From Gloeophyllum trabeum ATCC 11539 (taxonomy: Eukaryota > Basidiomycota > Agaricomycetes > Gloeophyllales > Gloeophyllaceae): a DNA stretch of 64,000 nucleotides. Positions 1 through 13,097 of this stretch are shown here, in pieces. The stretch is taken from assembly GCF_000344685.1 (NCBI RefSeq), contig NW_006920410.1, forward strand, positions 3,493,081-3,557,080. The letters run 5' to 3'. The position numbers and the translations under genes are program-made. Every line of letters begins with the position of its first letter. The first letter of the stretch is position 1. Under the pieces are notes generated by a model. That model worked only from the letters and a program-made list of their open reading frames with translations, ran no database searches and was not told the DNA's origin.

Positions 1-336
1 GCACGGTGAGCACCGCGTAGGGGTCGCTCTCGATGCCATCCGTCTTGACGGTGGTGCCGACGAGCGGCTGCGCGAGGATGAGCTCGGCTAGGGCCTCGAG
101 GTGGAAGAGCTCTGCGTCGGCGCTGAAGAGCTGGGCGAGGAGGCGCTTGAGGGCGTGGTAGTCGACCTTGGGGTTAGGGTCGAAGAAGTCAAAGTCAACG
201 TTGACGAGGCTCTACTGGTGCGAGGTGAGTGTGAGTGGCGTCGACGCGGTCAGCGGGCGGTGCGGGGACATACGACGTCGCTGTCGGACTCGTCGGCGGC
301 GGCGCTTTGCTGCTGCTGCTGCTTGCGTTTGGACAT
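1..336 (-). CDS. BCP1: BCP1/BCCIP-family protein, 5' part (runs off the window)
   Basis: Only the N-terminal end is inside the window. A 21-codon first exon (336..274) starts MSKRKQQQQQS and is joined over a 62-bp intron (273..212) to an exon that runs off at position 1. The second exon reads SLVNVDFDFFDPNPKVDYHA and continues with a leucine-rich stretch and VGTTVKTDG..DPYAVLTV, the conserved opening of the BCCIP/Bcp1 domain. Family knowledge: yeast Bcp1 is a nuclear protein that chaperones ribosomal protein Rpl23 and helps export Mss4. The acceptor was placed at TAG before AGCCTC because that keeps the conserved frame; the earlier CAG would put a stop in frame. The gene is head to head with the HNH gene. 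Confidence 0.8.
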
Positions 337-379
337 GGCGGCGGGAGGCAAGGATGTTCGCACGGCCCTCCACCGGGTA

Positions 380-1695
380 ATGTACTTAAAGACCACCGAA
401 CCCAGCCTCTACATCATGTATCACGCTCAACCACTGCCGCCTCAAGTCGACGTTGCCGCACTACTACACCCTGAAAATGCGGTCAGTGCATATAATGTTT
501 GCCTGCGCTTTGAGGAGTCCGTTTCGACCAAACAAGACACGGAACGCATCATTTCTGCTCGAATCTTAGGCTACCTGCTTCTTCATCCATCTTCACACGG
601 TTCCCTCTCGGAGATCGTGAAGGAGATTCACTCCTGCAGCGAGGATTATGACGCTCTACATAATCTGGGACAGGCCTTTTTGGACTACTTTATACGTGCA
701 TGTGAGTGCGTCACGTCTTACGCAGCGACCCTGCACTCATTTACCCCCCAGTTCGCAAATATAAAGGCAGGACCCCTTTCACCTCCGACCACCCCAGCCG
801 CCCATCCTTTGACCAGCAGCGATTATTGCTGAAGGCCTCGATCAAGGAGGCACCAAAAAGTCATAGCACCGCCAAGGCACAAGTTGTGTGCCACGATCTA
901 TGGATTTGGTTCGACATGCTCATGCACTCGTCTTGTAGGCACTCTTACGGGACGGCTACAGATGCACTGTGACCGGAGCGTATGATTTTCTGGCGCAGGA
1001 TATGCTCAATGACGAGCTTGCGGATCCCCAAGTCTGGCTCGTGGATACGGAATGCGCTCATATCGTGCCTGAGTCCACGTATCTCAACGTTAATACTGAC
1101 GACTCTCAACAAGCTTCGAGCAGAGTATGATTTCCGCATAGTACTTCCCGTACAAGTTCTTCACTGACATAGCCAACTTCAGAAAGATTATGCGGCATCA
1201 GTTTTAACTGTCCTATCGCGGTTCGGCTACGACGTCGACAAATTGAACGGTCCGAAGGTTCACTCGCTCTACAACGTGATGACACTACAACACGATGTCC
1301 ACAATAGGTTTGACCGGTTGCAGCTGTGGTTGGAGGAAACGGTGAGTGCTTGGAAGCGTTGGTGAACCACTTCGCTTCTGAAAGTAGATGGAGCAGGATA
1401 TGGCGAACTGTTATCGTGTCACAGTGGTGAGGTCAGGTTTCACTCCCATGATGAGGGAACGGGTGATGTTCACCACCCCTGATCCCGAGCGTCTCCTCTC
1501 CCTTCCCCACAGCTCCTAGCATTGCACGCGGCCTGTGCAAAGGTGGCCAACCTTTCCGGCGCGGCAGAATATCTTGACAAGCTGGATCTGGAACTGGAGA
1601 CGACAGACGTATTGGCGTGTGATGGAGGCTCAGCTGAAGTGTTGAATCATGCGATTGCCTCTCTCGCTGGAAGGGGTATCAGTGTCGGGGTGTAA
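380..1695 (+). CDS. HNH nuclease-domain protein of the fungal type
   Basis: Six exons join cleanly. The N-terminal half is not conserved in any way I recognise. From about 946 the translation gives ALLRDGYRCTVTG, then TECAHIVPES, then HSLYNVMTLQHDVHNRFDRL, which is the Cys/His/Asn pattern of the HNH_2-type domain found in large families in mushrooms. The last exon, ending ISVGV and TAA at 1693-1695, is family-specific. The role is unknown; related proteins are usually annotated only by domain. I start at ATG 380 (MYLKTTEP). An in-frame ATG at 335 is possible, but it overlaps the start codon of the opposite-strand BCP1 gene. Introns seen include one near 906-946 (...TTGTAG) and those at 1343-1389 and 1427-1511. 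Confidence 0.75.
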
Positions 1696-2189
1696 TTGTC
1701 TATTCTCGCACCCTCTCTATGTATGATGCTGCGCCAATTCAGGGAGATGGAGCCTCTTGTTGCGATTGTTATCCTTGTTGTTCTATGTCAGTGAGGTGGA
1801 TGCATCTGAGTATACGTGTTGTCCGCGCACCCAAGGCTGCAATAAACCATGCATTCCATGTTGCATTGTACGTATTCAGCTGCGATTGCGACTGGGATGA
1901 TAGCCTCATTACGGCAAGCGTCCTCGACCAGCACTGTGCTGCCCGCCCAACTTGTCACAGTACACATCCTTCAGGTCCTTTGCAGCGCAGTTGCCTCGGA
2001 CGTACTTAAGGCTCGCCTGACCGGGACCCGAAAGCAGATGGCTGCTAAATAGGGGCTGTCTCCGAGCCTCCTCGAGGCCTGCGGTCGGCCGCATTCCTCT
2101 CGTATTTTGTCCGCCTACGATAAGCTATCTGCCCTATATCTATCGTATATCGTATATTTGTTCTCTGCTATCCACCGCCCCCGCTGACA
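1696..2189. other. intergenic: HNH 3' end and PUT1 promoter
   Basis: These 494 bp lie between tandem genes. I see only short open frames without recognisable protein features (for example 1719..2009), so the region is read as the HNH 3' UTR plus the promoter and 5' leader of PUT1. Confidence 0.5.
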
Positions 2190-4432
2190 ATGTCTCTCGC
2201 ATTGCTCGCCAGGCGAAGCATAGCGCGCTGCAGACCCCGGTGTCTGCGAGGCTATCACCAGTCCGCCCGGTCCACTGGCCACCAGCCAGATGCCTTCAGC
2301 TATGCAGCACGAGTCGGGCTTGTGTCGGGTACCCTGTTCGGCGCTGCACTCGCCTACGGACCGACGTACGCCGACGCACCCGACTCTGACGAGCGCACCC
2401 GGGCGCAGCGCAAGCGCGCCCAGCCGTCCCTCGCAAGCCTCCTCAGGTCGTACGTCGTCTTCTCTGCGTGCTCCGTCCCGTTCGTGGTCGACAATGCGCC
2501 GACGGTGCTCTCGGTCATGATGTCCATCCCCGGGATCAAGCAGGTCACGGAGGCGGTCGTGCGCGCGACGTTCTTCAAGCACGTAAGTGCACCAGGCTCG
2601 GTCAGGTCCCCCCCTCATGTGAATCGAACCCGCTCTGTAGTTCGTAGGTGGTGACACCGCGGAAGACTGCCTGCCCCTCCTCGAGCAGTACCGCGCCGAG
2701 AACAAGGGCTGCCTCTTCGCATACAGCGTCGAGGTCGACGAGAACGAGGCGGCGGGGAAGGACGCGGGCGGTGCGGCGAAGGACGTGCAGCCGGTACACA
2801 AGCGCATCGTGCAGGAGATGATCCACTCCATCGACGTCGCGGCCGACTTTGAGGAACGGCACGTCGTGAACCCCGCCGACCCGGCCAAGGGCCGCAAGAC
2901 GTGGGTTGCGATCAAGCTCGTAAGGGAGCTCGTGTTTGCATTACATGGTCTCGATACTCATCCAGCTCATATAATACCGTAGACTGCCCTGCTGCCGCAC
3001 GCACAGTCCCTGATTAAGTTTTCCTCGCACCTGATCAAGACACGGCCGCCAACCCCCGACATCCCTTTCCCCGGTATCCCGCACGCGAGCGACCTCAGCG
3101 TACTGTACGATAGTACGCCACCTCCATCATCCCCGCTGACTGAAGCCGACATTGTCGAACTCCGGGAGCTCCACCAGGACTTGGTACGGATATGCACACG
3201 CGCAAAGGAGATGGGTGTGCGCATCATCTTGGACGCGGAGTACAGGTCTGGCTTATGTCTCTCGCTACGTTATCGCTGGCACTATGAACTGAGAAGGGAC
3301 TTTATTGCAGTTGGTATCAAGTACGCTTCCTTCCTCTACCCTGCCCGAGCGCGAGTAAGCCTGGCTAAGAGTTCCGGTCCGCCTGCTAGCCCGCCATAGA
3401 CGCATATGTGTACGCCCTCGTCCGGCAGTTCAACTCGCGTTCCGATTTCCCGGCCAGTGACGCTACTCCGAACGTCCAGCCCTTGGTGTACCAGACATAC
3501 CAAGCGTACCTCCGTCGGTTCGCCTCGTCTCCTCTCCCCATGCAGTCATATTTAATCTCTTACGGTCGTTTATCAGCACCCCAGGCTACCTCAACCAAAG
3601 CATCCGCGACGCCTACCTGCACAACTACGCGTTGGGCGTGAAGCTCGTGCGGGGCGCGTACCATCCGCACGAGACGCTCGCGCACCCGTCCTCTGCGCAG
3701 ACCTCGGCCGCGCTGCGCTCGCTGTCAATCTCGCCGGACCCGCTCCTGCCCGTGTGGGCGGAGAAGGCCGAGACGGACCGCTGCTACAACGAGTGCGCGC
3801 GCGTGCTGGTCGAGAATATCCGGCACGACGTGGAGACTCGGAGGGGCGGGGCATCGTTCTGGTCTTGGGGGAGAAGGCAGGGGCAAGAGAGGGACGTGCC
3901 GAGGATCGGGGTGCTGTTCGGTACGCATAATTGGGAGAGCGCGAATAAGATCTTGGAGGAGCTGGCGAAGAATGGGCTGGCGGAGAGAGAGCGGGAGGAC
4001 GGGGAGGATGTGTTTAGGGTTCCGGAGGCGGTCACGGAAAGGCTGACTATGGGTCAGCTGTATGGTGAGTTGCGTAGAAATTTGTTCACCTCGAGTGCGT
4101 GCTGAGAGTGTTACGGTAGGTATGTGCGATGCTCTGACAGATTATTTGGTGGATAAGACGAGGTGTTCTGCGCCCTTCGTGATCAAGTGCGTGCCTTTTT
4201 TTGGTCAACTGTCCTTTACTGACTGCTTTGCATAGGTATGTTCCCTACGGAGCACTGTCTGAGGTGAGCCCTATCTTCGTACCTCTCGGACACCCATGTC
4301 TTATCACCGTTTCAGGTTATGCCATACCTCAGCCGTCGAGCCATCGAGAACAAGTCGGTGCTGGGCAATGGAGCTGCTGCTATGGAACGCAAGAGGGCAT
4401 GGAACGAGATACGCAAACGACTGTTTGGCTAA
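2190..4432 (+). CDS. PUT1: proline dehydrogenase, mitochondrial (proline oxidase)
   Basis: FAD enzyme that oxidises proline to pyrroline-5-carboxylate in the mitochondrion, the first step of proline catabolism. The start MSLALLARRSIARCRPRCLR is an Arg/Ala/Leu-rich, acid-free presequence. Family motifs appear in order after splicing: KEMGVRIILDAEY, YQTYQAYLRR, GVKLVRGAYHPHE (substrate and flavin site), GVLFGTHNWES, and near the end VPYGALSEVMPYLSRRAIEN with the terminal Arg-Arg..Glu-Asn signature. At least eight short introns interrupt the gene. The stop is TAA 4430-4432 after RKRLFG. A variable insert rich in Gly/Arg (about 3830-3890) separates two conserved blocks. No nonsense codon or frameshift is seen. 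Confidence 0.93.
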
Positions 4433-4578
4433 CTAACGATACAATTGGACACATTGGGCTATCGACTGCATGTAAATATAGACTCAGTTTATTGTTGTAC
4501 TGCTACCGTCCCTGGGTATAGGGCACCCTCTCGAAACCCGGAAACTTGAAGACACCCCTTATCATCCATTCCAAGCAA

Positions 4579-7500
4579 TCACGCTCCTACCAGCTCTTTG
4601 AACTCGCCACTCCACTGCTGCGACTTCTGCAGCTCGTCCACGAGCGCATCGAACCGCGGGGACGCGCCGGGGGTGCGGATCTTGCTAAGCGCTGCGACTG
4701 CTCTGAGGGCGCTTCGCTGCAGTTCCGAGGCCCGCTCCAGGTCTTGTTTGACGGTGTCCTTTGTCACCGTTGCACCCTTCATCGTCTTCTCTAGTTGAGG
4801 CGCGGTCTCATCTAGACGCTGCGCCACAACCGTTGGAGCAAGCTGCGACAACCGGAAGAGCATCATATGCGAGATAACCTTGATCTCGTCCGAGTCGTCG
4901 ACCAGCCCGTTGAGCACCCGTGCGAAGAATTCGTGGAGGTCGAGTTTGGACAAGCATGTGTCGAGCTATCGGCCCGTCAGTTACGTGGGCGGCACAAACC
5001 GAGGTCATACGTACCAGAGTGTACATGGTCTCGTAGGCCGTCTTGCGTGTCTCGAGGCCATCATCGACCTTGTGCGTCCAAGGTCCCATTTGGACGGTAC
5101 GGATAAGATCTGGGTTAATTACAGTCTCCTTATAGAGACTGGGTAGCAGTGCGTCGAGGTGATCCCTTATGAGGTGAGGCTTGGTGCGAGCAGCCGAGTT
5201 CAGCGCAGATAAGGCGAGACGACGAACAGTCTGGAACGGGATGTGAATCACTGAAAGACAATCCATAGAGGGAAGCAAAGATACTAACCAAATCAGTATC
5301 GTGCATAAGAGATAGGAAATCAATTATGACGGGCGCAAGAAGTTCATCGTAAGAACGCGAAGGATCCGAAAAGGTGTATCGAATCGCTGAGACGACGGTA
5401 GCCCTGGTTGAGGGATTCTCGTCCTCAATACGAGCCTGCAACACATGCCATTCAACGCTAATCCTATAAGAGCACATCAGAGACTTACATGGAGTTGTGG
5501 CAGATATCTGGACGGCTGCGTAACCGTGAGTTTGCCCAAGCAAGCAGCGGCGACATTCCGGGTCGTTTCTTCTGAGTTCTCTGAGTTCTCAAACAGAGGT
5601 ACCCATAGAGTATCCGCTACGGTCTCCAACTGTCCATGTAGACAGTGAGTCACGACCTGGGAAAGAAAGACTCAGACCATGAAGCCAAGGCAAACCCCTC
5701 GATCGACCAACCTCCTTTACGGCATGCAGGGCGAGCAATCGTCTCTGGGGATCGTTCTTCACAATCTTGATAATTGACGGTAAGAAATGATGTAGATTTC
5801 CGACCGCAATATTACCTGTAAAGACGAAGTTAGCATGAGACTATTGCGTCAGAATTTTAGTCATACCAGCAGCAAAGGCAGCGGCCGTCCGTACTTCCTC
5901 TTGTTCAGCTGTGAAAAAGTCTATGGTACTAGTAAATATATCGTGCTGAGGCGACATGTCGCTACGAAAGCAAGCAGTTAAATTTACATATGCTTGATGC
6001 CATGACCAAGAGAAAAACGCGCACATGAAACGACCGAGCTCCCCTAGAATCAGTAAACTGAGCACCACTTGGCTAGTGTTCGCCTTGGAGTTCTTCTTCA
6101 AATGCTTGGAGAACTCGGCAATGACGCCAGCAGCAACACCTTGTTGACTCTGAACAACCTGGGCGATGCACTTCGAGACGTTGGCAGGCGATGCCTCGCC
6201 CTTTGGGGCTTTCGACAGAGATATCACTAGACTGGGTACGACATGCGTGGCAATCTGGTCGTCAGCCTCGACCAGTGCGGCAAAGAAGGCCAAAAGCGAA
6301 TCCAAAGCACCACCGGCTAACAAAGGAGAGTGCGCAATGGCATAGATGTCCTTGAGCAAATCACGCTCGACGACAGGGAAAGTAATCTTTGGTGAGAGTT
6401 CCAAGAGCACAGCTATGCTTGTCAAGGCTTGCGAGAGAGCAGATATATCCGTAGTAGTCACGAAGGTCTTGAGTTGTCCTACCAGAACTGGTGGAAGATC
6501 TTCTGGGACACCGGTTTTGTACCTGAAGGAATGTAAATCTCGCGATCTGAGTTATGCGCTTTTCGACTTACCTTTGAAGCAAGGTATCGAGGCAGATGAA
6601 CAGGTCATTTTTCTCCGTTCTGCCGCTCCTCTTGAGCAACGACATGACCCATTGCATGCATCCATTAACCCAGTCGTCACCCACGTCAACTTCTCTTGCA
6701 ACTTTCGTGACGACCTTGACAGCACCTTCAGTCCTGCCGCTGGTTCTGCAGATTGCATCCCACTCCTTTCTATCTCTACCCCTGACTACGTCAGTAGCAC
6801 ATATCCATAGATCGCCGATACATTCTTCGACACAGTTTCTGACCTCCGAGTCTGTGTCATGGTTCGTCAACCTCCGAAGTGCTTCATTGTATACACTCTC
6901 CGCCCAGTCAGCGCCTTTCACGGGTTTCAAAGCATATAGGAGTGAGGAAAATACCCGGAAAGCCTCTGAGGCAACTCGGGGATGCTTCTCTCCTAGGCTT
7001 TTCAAGAGGACAGGCGTCAATGTCGGCAGAGTGCTGCTGAACGTCGGTGGAGAATGCGACGAGAAGAAAAGCGAAAGAAACGACAAGCAGGTAACATGAA
7101 GATTGGACGAAGAACTCGTCGGTGCTTGCCCCAAGATGCTTCTGGCAGTCGAAGCAATCGGCGCAGCCTGAGATGAGAGGCAGCCAGGTAATACGGAGAG
7201 CAAAGTCTGGAGCAGCTCGAATCCCGCTTGCAGAACTGGCGGCTTGGTCTTGGATGACTTCAGTTGATTTAGCAAAGCCTTGGACAGGCTAGGGACTTGA
7301 CCGCGCAGAATGTTGTAGGGTGTCTCTTCTACGTCCATACCTTCCTCTTCTCGCTTCCTCTTCCCACCGACAGGAGACGGTGCATCGAAGACCTTTTCGG
7401 GGGCTACACCACCATACACCCTAGTTTGATTGAGCAGAGAAACGTAAGTCGCCCATACCTCCAGCCTCACTGTCTCCTCTCGGTCGCCAAAGCGAGAGAT

Positions 7501-9064
7501 CAGCACAGGAGAGACGTCTTTGTACAGAGTAACCAGCTGTTCAGGGCGGGTACCTATTATGGCCGCAAGCAATTTCGTGGCGGAGCGCCTGATCTTGTAT
7601 GAAGTGTCTTCCTCGTCAGAGTACCTGTTAATGCAGTTAGGAATATCCTGAGCATAGCAGTGAGTAAATTGCGTACTCGTCTAGTTCGGCATCATCTTCC
7701 TCATCTTCTGCGTCCACCATCTCCTCGTCTTCGTCGTCGTCGTCGTCCGCAGCATAATTCTATGGCCCAATGGTAAGCTCTCGATCCGCAAGGCAATTCT
7801 GAAGAATCATACGAACGGGGTCATATTTGATATACTGGCTACCAATCTGCACGACCGCAGTCAAGAATGGTGTCATCTCCGACGGGCATCTGAGGACCAG
7901 TGTTTCTAGTGCCTGCGATCAAGACATGAGTTTAACAATCTACTTATATCAACAACTAAACATACCTGGAGACAGCTTTCTCGAAGTTCGTCATCGTCCC
8001 GTTGAACAGCCGCCACGATGCCTGGTACTATTTCGCTCAGCGAAGGAATAATCTGGGTAGGCGAATGCCGAACTATCGCGGTTACAAGTTGAACAGTAGT
8101 GGTTTGCTTGTCAATACTGGCGCCTGAGGCAAGGAAAGGGAGAATGTCTCGAGCCAGCAATTCGTGAAACAGTTCAGGCGGCGATACCGGGGCGTATTGC
8201 GCGATAGTTATGATGGCACGCTTTCGAACAGCAGTGCGAGGATGTGAAAGGAGTGGTGGGATGACTGTCAAGGGCTGTGGCATTAGTGTTGGGCTCGAAA
8301 GATGGCCCGGAAATCGCGTGATCAGAATTGACAGGATGGAGAGCGTCTCCATGAGCGTTTCAGGAGGAGTCTGAGCCTGTCGGCAGAGGTCTATGAGATT
8401 ATGCTACAGCGTGTGAGGTACTACGCACGTTGGAAAGTTGCTGTAGTAATCTGGGCGCGAGCTTCGCGCAAGCTTTACCAGCTATCTGCCCCGAGGGGGG
8501 TAATTCAGACGTGATAGTCTTCAAAGCTGTGAGCAAGGTTAGATTAAGTCAGTTGAATAGATAGTCCACTCACCAAGACCTGAAATATCCCTGAGCTCGT
8601 CATCCTTACCAGACGAGAATTCTATGAGTTGATCAATTACGAAGTCCATCTGAGTTTCGCGTATGATCTTGATCAATTGTCCCAAGCTAATCGTACGTTA
8701 GATGACAAGACAATGGATCACTGTTTCATACTTGCCACTTCACTGCTTGGTTCTTGACTTCGGAGATCTTGTCCTGCACGAGCTGCAGCACTTGTCGTAT
8801 GACCTTGTTCTCCATCGATTCGTCCCCCAGCAGACAATTTGGATCTTGCTTGATCTCCGTCATCAGGTCATTGAGACCCATGAATCTGAGGCGAAGATAT
8901 GAACAACCATTCAGATGTCCTCCGTCTGTACAATGTCCATACCTGAAGTCCTGGTCCGGAGATTGCATCTACGAAGACCATTGGCCTCACTGGCATTACG
9001 CATTACAGACGCAACGAGGACTTACCTTCTCGATGAGACTTGTCATTAGATATGTTTTCGTCAT
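4579..9064 (-). CDS. CAND1: cullin-associated NEDD8-dissociated protein 1 (CAND1/TIP120)
   Basis: HEAT-repeat protein that binds un-neddylated cullin-RBX1 and exchanges F-box substrate receptors of SCF ubiquitin ligases. The spliced N-terminus MTKTYLMTSLIEK, then MQSPDQDFRF and MGLNDLMTEIKQDP, matches the family opening. Next come ISEVKNQAVK and a run of HEAT-like helices. A highly acidic Asp/Glu linker (about 7678-7745) precedes SYKIRRSATKLLAA, as in known CAND1. The downstream blocks (DVSPVLISRFGDREETVRLE, VFDAPSPVGGKRKREEEG and the repeats to the C-terminus) are continuous. The first exons are very short (start 9064; second exon about 22 nt). The last exon ends FKELVGA. It is head to head with MSH4, with about 150 bp between start codons. 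Confidence 0.92.
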
Positions 9065-9218
9065 CTTGGTCGTCAATGAAGGGTCGCAAAGGATAGGACC
9101 GAAGAAAGGTCGTGCTGCGATCGAGTGGCGCCCAGAAGTGCGATGTGCCCGAGCTTGTGCAGACTCGTCTGGTCTCGCGCGTAATTAGCCCCTATTCTCT
9201 TTATCTCCTACCACCACC

Positions 9219-12200
9219 ATGAATCGTCCCGGAGCTCGGCCGTCGTCGAGGCCTTTCACGGGCTACTCGACTGCGTCTCGCCAAAATACAGGTCGTCCGA
9301 CTACGGCTCGTCCGTGGACAGGTCAGTCTCGACCAACCACAGCCCGCCCGCAGACATCGGCATCGACGAGGAGCGAGGGTAATTATGTTATAGCGGTATT
9401 GGAAGGGAGGGGCGTCGCCCGCGAAGTTGGCGTAGCTGCTCTCAATAGGGACACTGGTCGTGTTTCTTTGATTCAAGTGGGTATTTGAGCGATCATGATA
9501 CATTGGCTAGTTAATCCTGCCCAGCTCGCCGATTGTCAAACATATGTCAAGACTTTGCATCAAATGCATATACATTATCCTTCTCTCATTCTAGTACCCG
9601 ACACCTTTCTATCCTCTGCTGATGCGTCCGTATATGCGTCCGGGAATAGGTCGGCATCGACGTCCATGCTAGTTCAGTGCATACAGGAAGAGTTTCCCGA
9701 CGTTCCTATCGACCCTGTGCTCCGGAAATATTGGAACGAAACCGCTGGCTTCGAATTCATCAACCAACTCTGCGTTGAAGATAATGAGCGAGCCGCTACC
9801 CTCGTCGCTTCCTCTAACAAGTGCTTGTATATGCCGCGCTGATCTAACTTCTGTTAACCGTTTCATCTGTTCACAGATACTATGCTCTCTCTGCTGCCTG
9901 CGCCCTTTTCAAGCACGCGGAAACCAAGCTAAACACCCGCTATGCCGCCTCTTCGCTCAGTATACGATTTGTCCCAGTATCTGGTACAATGATGGTTGAT
10001 CCTGAAACGGCTCGGAATCTCGAGTTGGTCGGCAACATGACTCGCAAGAAGTCCCCTCATTCCCTGCTCGGGTACGGCGTGTATATGTTCGATCGTATAT
10101 GCTCTCCTGAGAGTAGATATTGAAGGCTCCTGAACCATACATATACAGCCATGGCTGCGAGATTATTGAGGGTCAATTTGCTCTCGCCAATAACGGGTGA
10201 ACTCCACGTCGCATACATGCGGAGCAATGCTTATCTTTTGTGCAACCAGTCCAAAGTGCAATCGAAGCCAGATTAGACGCAGTCGAAGGTCAGCATATAG
10301 TCATACTGCGCACCTGACGGTTGGGCTCAGCCAGTTGTCAGAGCTCATGCAAAATGAAGAAACGTTTACTGCTGTCAAAGATGCATTGAAAACCCTCAAC
10401 AAGATGGATTTCGACAAACTCATAGCTTGCGTGAGGCGATTCGCATTGCATCAATTCTGTGCCATAATATCCCCGGATTGCCTGATAGCTCATAGCCTCC
10501 GAAGCGAAGGAGACGCTAAACGTCAGACCTGCATCATCTCGAGTTGCTCAGATCCTCAATCTCCGTAACGTTGTCCGCAACCTCCCCAACTTGCAGAAGG
10601 CTGTTGCTGGGAGTAGGTCGGAGCTTCTTAGGATCATATGTGAAGTATGTAGCTTCTACTGCCTCGTTGTACATCGTCTGACAACACTACCGTACAGATG
10701 ATTTCGGATGAGAGGCTAGCCACGATCGAGGAACGCGTCTGCCAGAGTCTGAACGAAGACGCGACCCCTTCGAAGGCATGCGATCTATTATCGTTCCATA
10801 GTGGTTCGTATCTCAACGAGGCCTACAGGGGGGACTAGCAGCTGTAAACGCTCGAGTATACGCCGTCAAGGTGAAGGCATCGGTTCAGTCTTCAGCATGA
10901 TCTCATGCGCACTTTGCTCAGGCGAACTATAATCGCCTGCTGGACGTTGCTAGAGAAACGTACAAGGAGAACGTCGGGGACATATTTGCCCTCAATCGTG
11001 ACCTGTCTGCGGAACATGATCTGCCCATAACGCTAGTGTATCAAGAGACAGGTTTCGTCTTCGCTCTGAAAAAATCTGATTTGGATGGCGAGTTACCAAG
11101 AGGTTTCATCAATGTCACGATGCAGAAAGGGAGGTGGCTCTTCTCGAGCATGGAGCTGGTAAATTATTAATTCAAGTAAAGATATGATTTGCTGAAGTGG
11201 TATCTTGCAGAAAAAGAGAAATGCCCGAATGAAAGACGCCCTGGATGAAACGCTCATCCTGAGTGATAAGTAGGTTACGTGGTAGTAGACCTCAAATTTT
11301 CTACTGATATCCCCTCAGAATTATTCAGGATCTTCTTTCTGAAATACTCGTAGATGTCGGGGCCTTGTACAAGGCGTCCGAAGCGGTATGGGGAGTCGTT
11401 GCTGGCACGTTTTCCAACATTATTCACCAGGAGCAGGTTGCGTTGTTGGACATGATATGGGCCTTTGCCCATGCTTCAATACGTAGGTCTATGCAAATTT
11501 GTGGCCAGACACTCATCCGATTGTGTCCACCCAAGTGCGAAACTATGGTCAGTAAAGGACTCGTACCATATCCTTCATCGATCCCTTCAACGTCAGCTAG
11601 TGCGACCAGAGTTCACTGGTACGTTGGCCATCAAAGCCGGCCGTCACCCGGTCCTCGAGACGGTCCAATCTTCGGGTAGCTTGGTCCCGAATGATGTCTA
11701 CTGCTGCGAGGCATCCTCTTTTCAGATCGTACAGGGACCGAAGTAAGTGCTCCGTAGTGCCTTAAGAGACGGGGACTGATGTGCGTGCCGAGATAGTATG
11801 TCAGGTGCGACAGTAGGTAACCCTCTGAATGGAGTTTACGAAGCATCTGTCCAGGGAAGAGCACGTACTTGCGCCAAATCGGTTTGCTCACGGTGATGGC
11901 CATGTGCGGTTGCTTTGTCCCCGCTGAATATGCAAGTTTCCGGTAAGTAACAGATCTCATCCTTGTTGCACACCCTTTGCGATCAGTGCTAGGATACACG
12001 ACGCCCTCCTCACTCGGCTGTCTAACGACGACGACATAGAGAAGAATCTCAGTACCTTCGCAAATGAGATGGCTTGCTCGGCTATGATACTAGGCATAGA
12101 GGGTCTTTTGGGACATGATGACAAGGGATTGACTTGTCAGAGCAGGCCTCGCCACAGCAGACACCCTGGTCTTGGTTGACGAGCTAGGACGAGGCACCTC

Positions 12201-13097
12201 ACCCAAGGAAGGCGTCGGAATCTCCCATGCCATTGCTGAGAGCTTGATACAGACAAAAGTGCGTAGTGCTGATTGTACCTGCCATCCGTTTGACAACAAG
12301 CATGATCTATCATCAGTGCTTTGTATTCTTCGCAACGTGAGTAGATTCAGTTTTCTTTTGTAATAACCTTGCTGATACATCGCGGACTAGGCATTTCCAC
12401 GAGCTTTCGACGACGTTGTCTCGTCAGCCCCCGGTAGTAAAGTAAGTCACATGTAAGATTATTCGATGAGTATTCATCCTTTCGTAGTCTGCACCTAGCG
12501 GTACAGGTAAGCGGGATGCGCGTATACATGACGATTTTTTCAATGGCCCGTAGAAATCGCGCCAGTCTAGCTCCAATTTTGGGATTACCTTCCAATACAG
12601 GTTTGGTGATCGAGCTGACTTATGAAGACTCTCTGCTTTAATTTCTTCTGGACAGGATCATAGACGGTGTACCGGAGGACTTGGATCACTATGGTCTGCT
12701 GAACTGAACATCATTCATTGGTGGCCCTTCCTGCTATGCTAATCCAATACAGGGTTGGACATGGCGCGCCTCGCGGACTTACCCCAAGATGTCATGGTAG
12801 AAGGTAGGCGTGTTGCAGAGCATTTAGCGGCGCTCGAAGCTAGACGTGAAGAGCAAAGCCAAACAAGCAAAATAGCGGTCCGCCGGAAGGCGCTACTCAG
12901 GGTAATTCCTTCATTCAGGCTGGTACTGCCTGGCTTGCTGACAGCGGTCGGGATTCCGGGACTGTCTGTAGCTTCGCAGTCAACTTACGCAAGCCCTGCA
13001 GCATTCTGCACTGCCCGAGGAAGATTTGGAAGCTTATATCGCCCGGTTTCAGAAGGATATAACTAGGGTTCTTCATGAGACTGTCAATGTCGGATGA
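9219..13097 (+). CDS. MSH4: MutS homologue 4, meiotic crossover factor
   Basis: With Msh5 this family forms a clamp that stabilises Holliday junctions and promotes meiotic crossovers; it does not repair mismatches. The N-terminus is Arg/Thr/Pro-rich. The Msh4-type core starts [20 protein letters not shown], followed by the connector and lever blocks ([23 protein letters not shown]) and the ATPase. Walker A GPNMSGKST is split by two introns around an 8-nt exon (11797..11804). Walker [13 protein letters not shown] is at about 12171-12200, and the ATHFHEL-type block comes after it. The C-terminus ends HETVNVG with TGA 13095-13097. There is no N-terminal mismatch-binding domain I, as expected for Msh4. 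The gene has more than 15 introns and no disabling lesion was found. Confidence 0.9.

Noticed and set aside
1719..2052. Short plus-strand ORFs between HNH and PUT1
   Set aside because: Cys/His-rich but without motif, splice support or conservation I can recognise; likely UTR.
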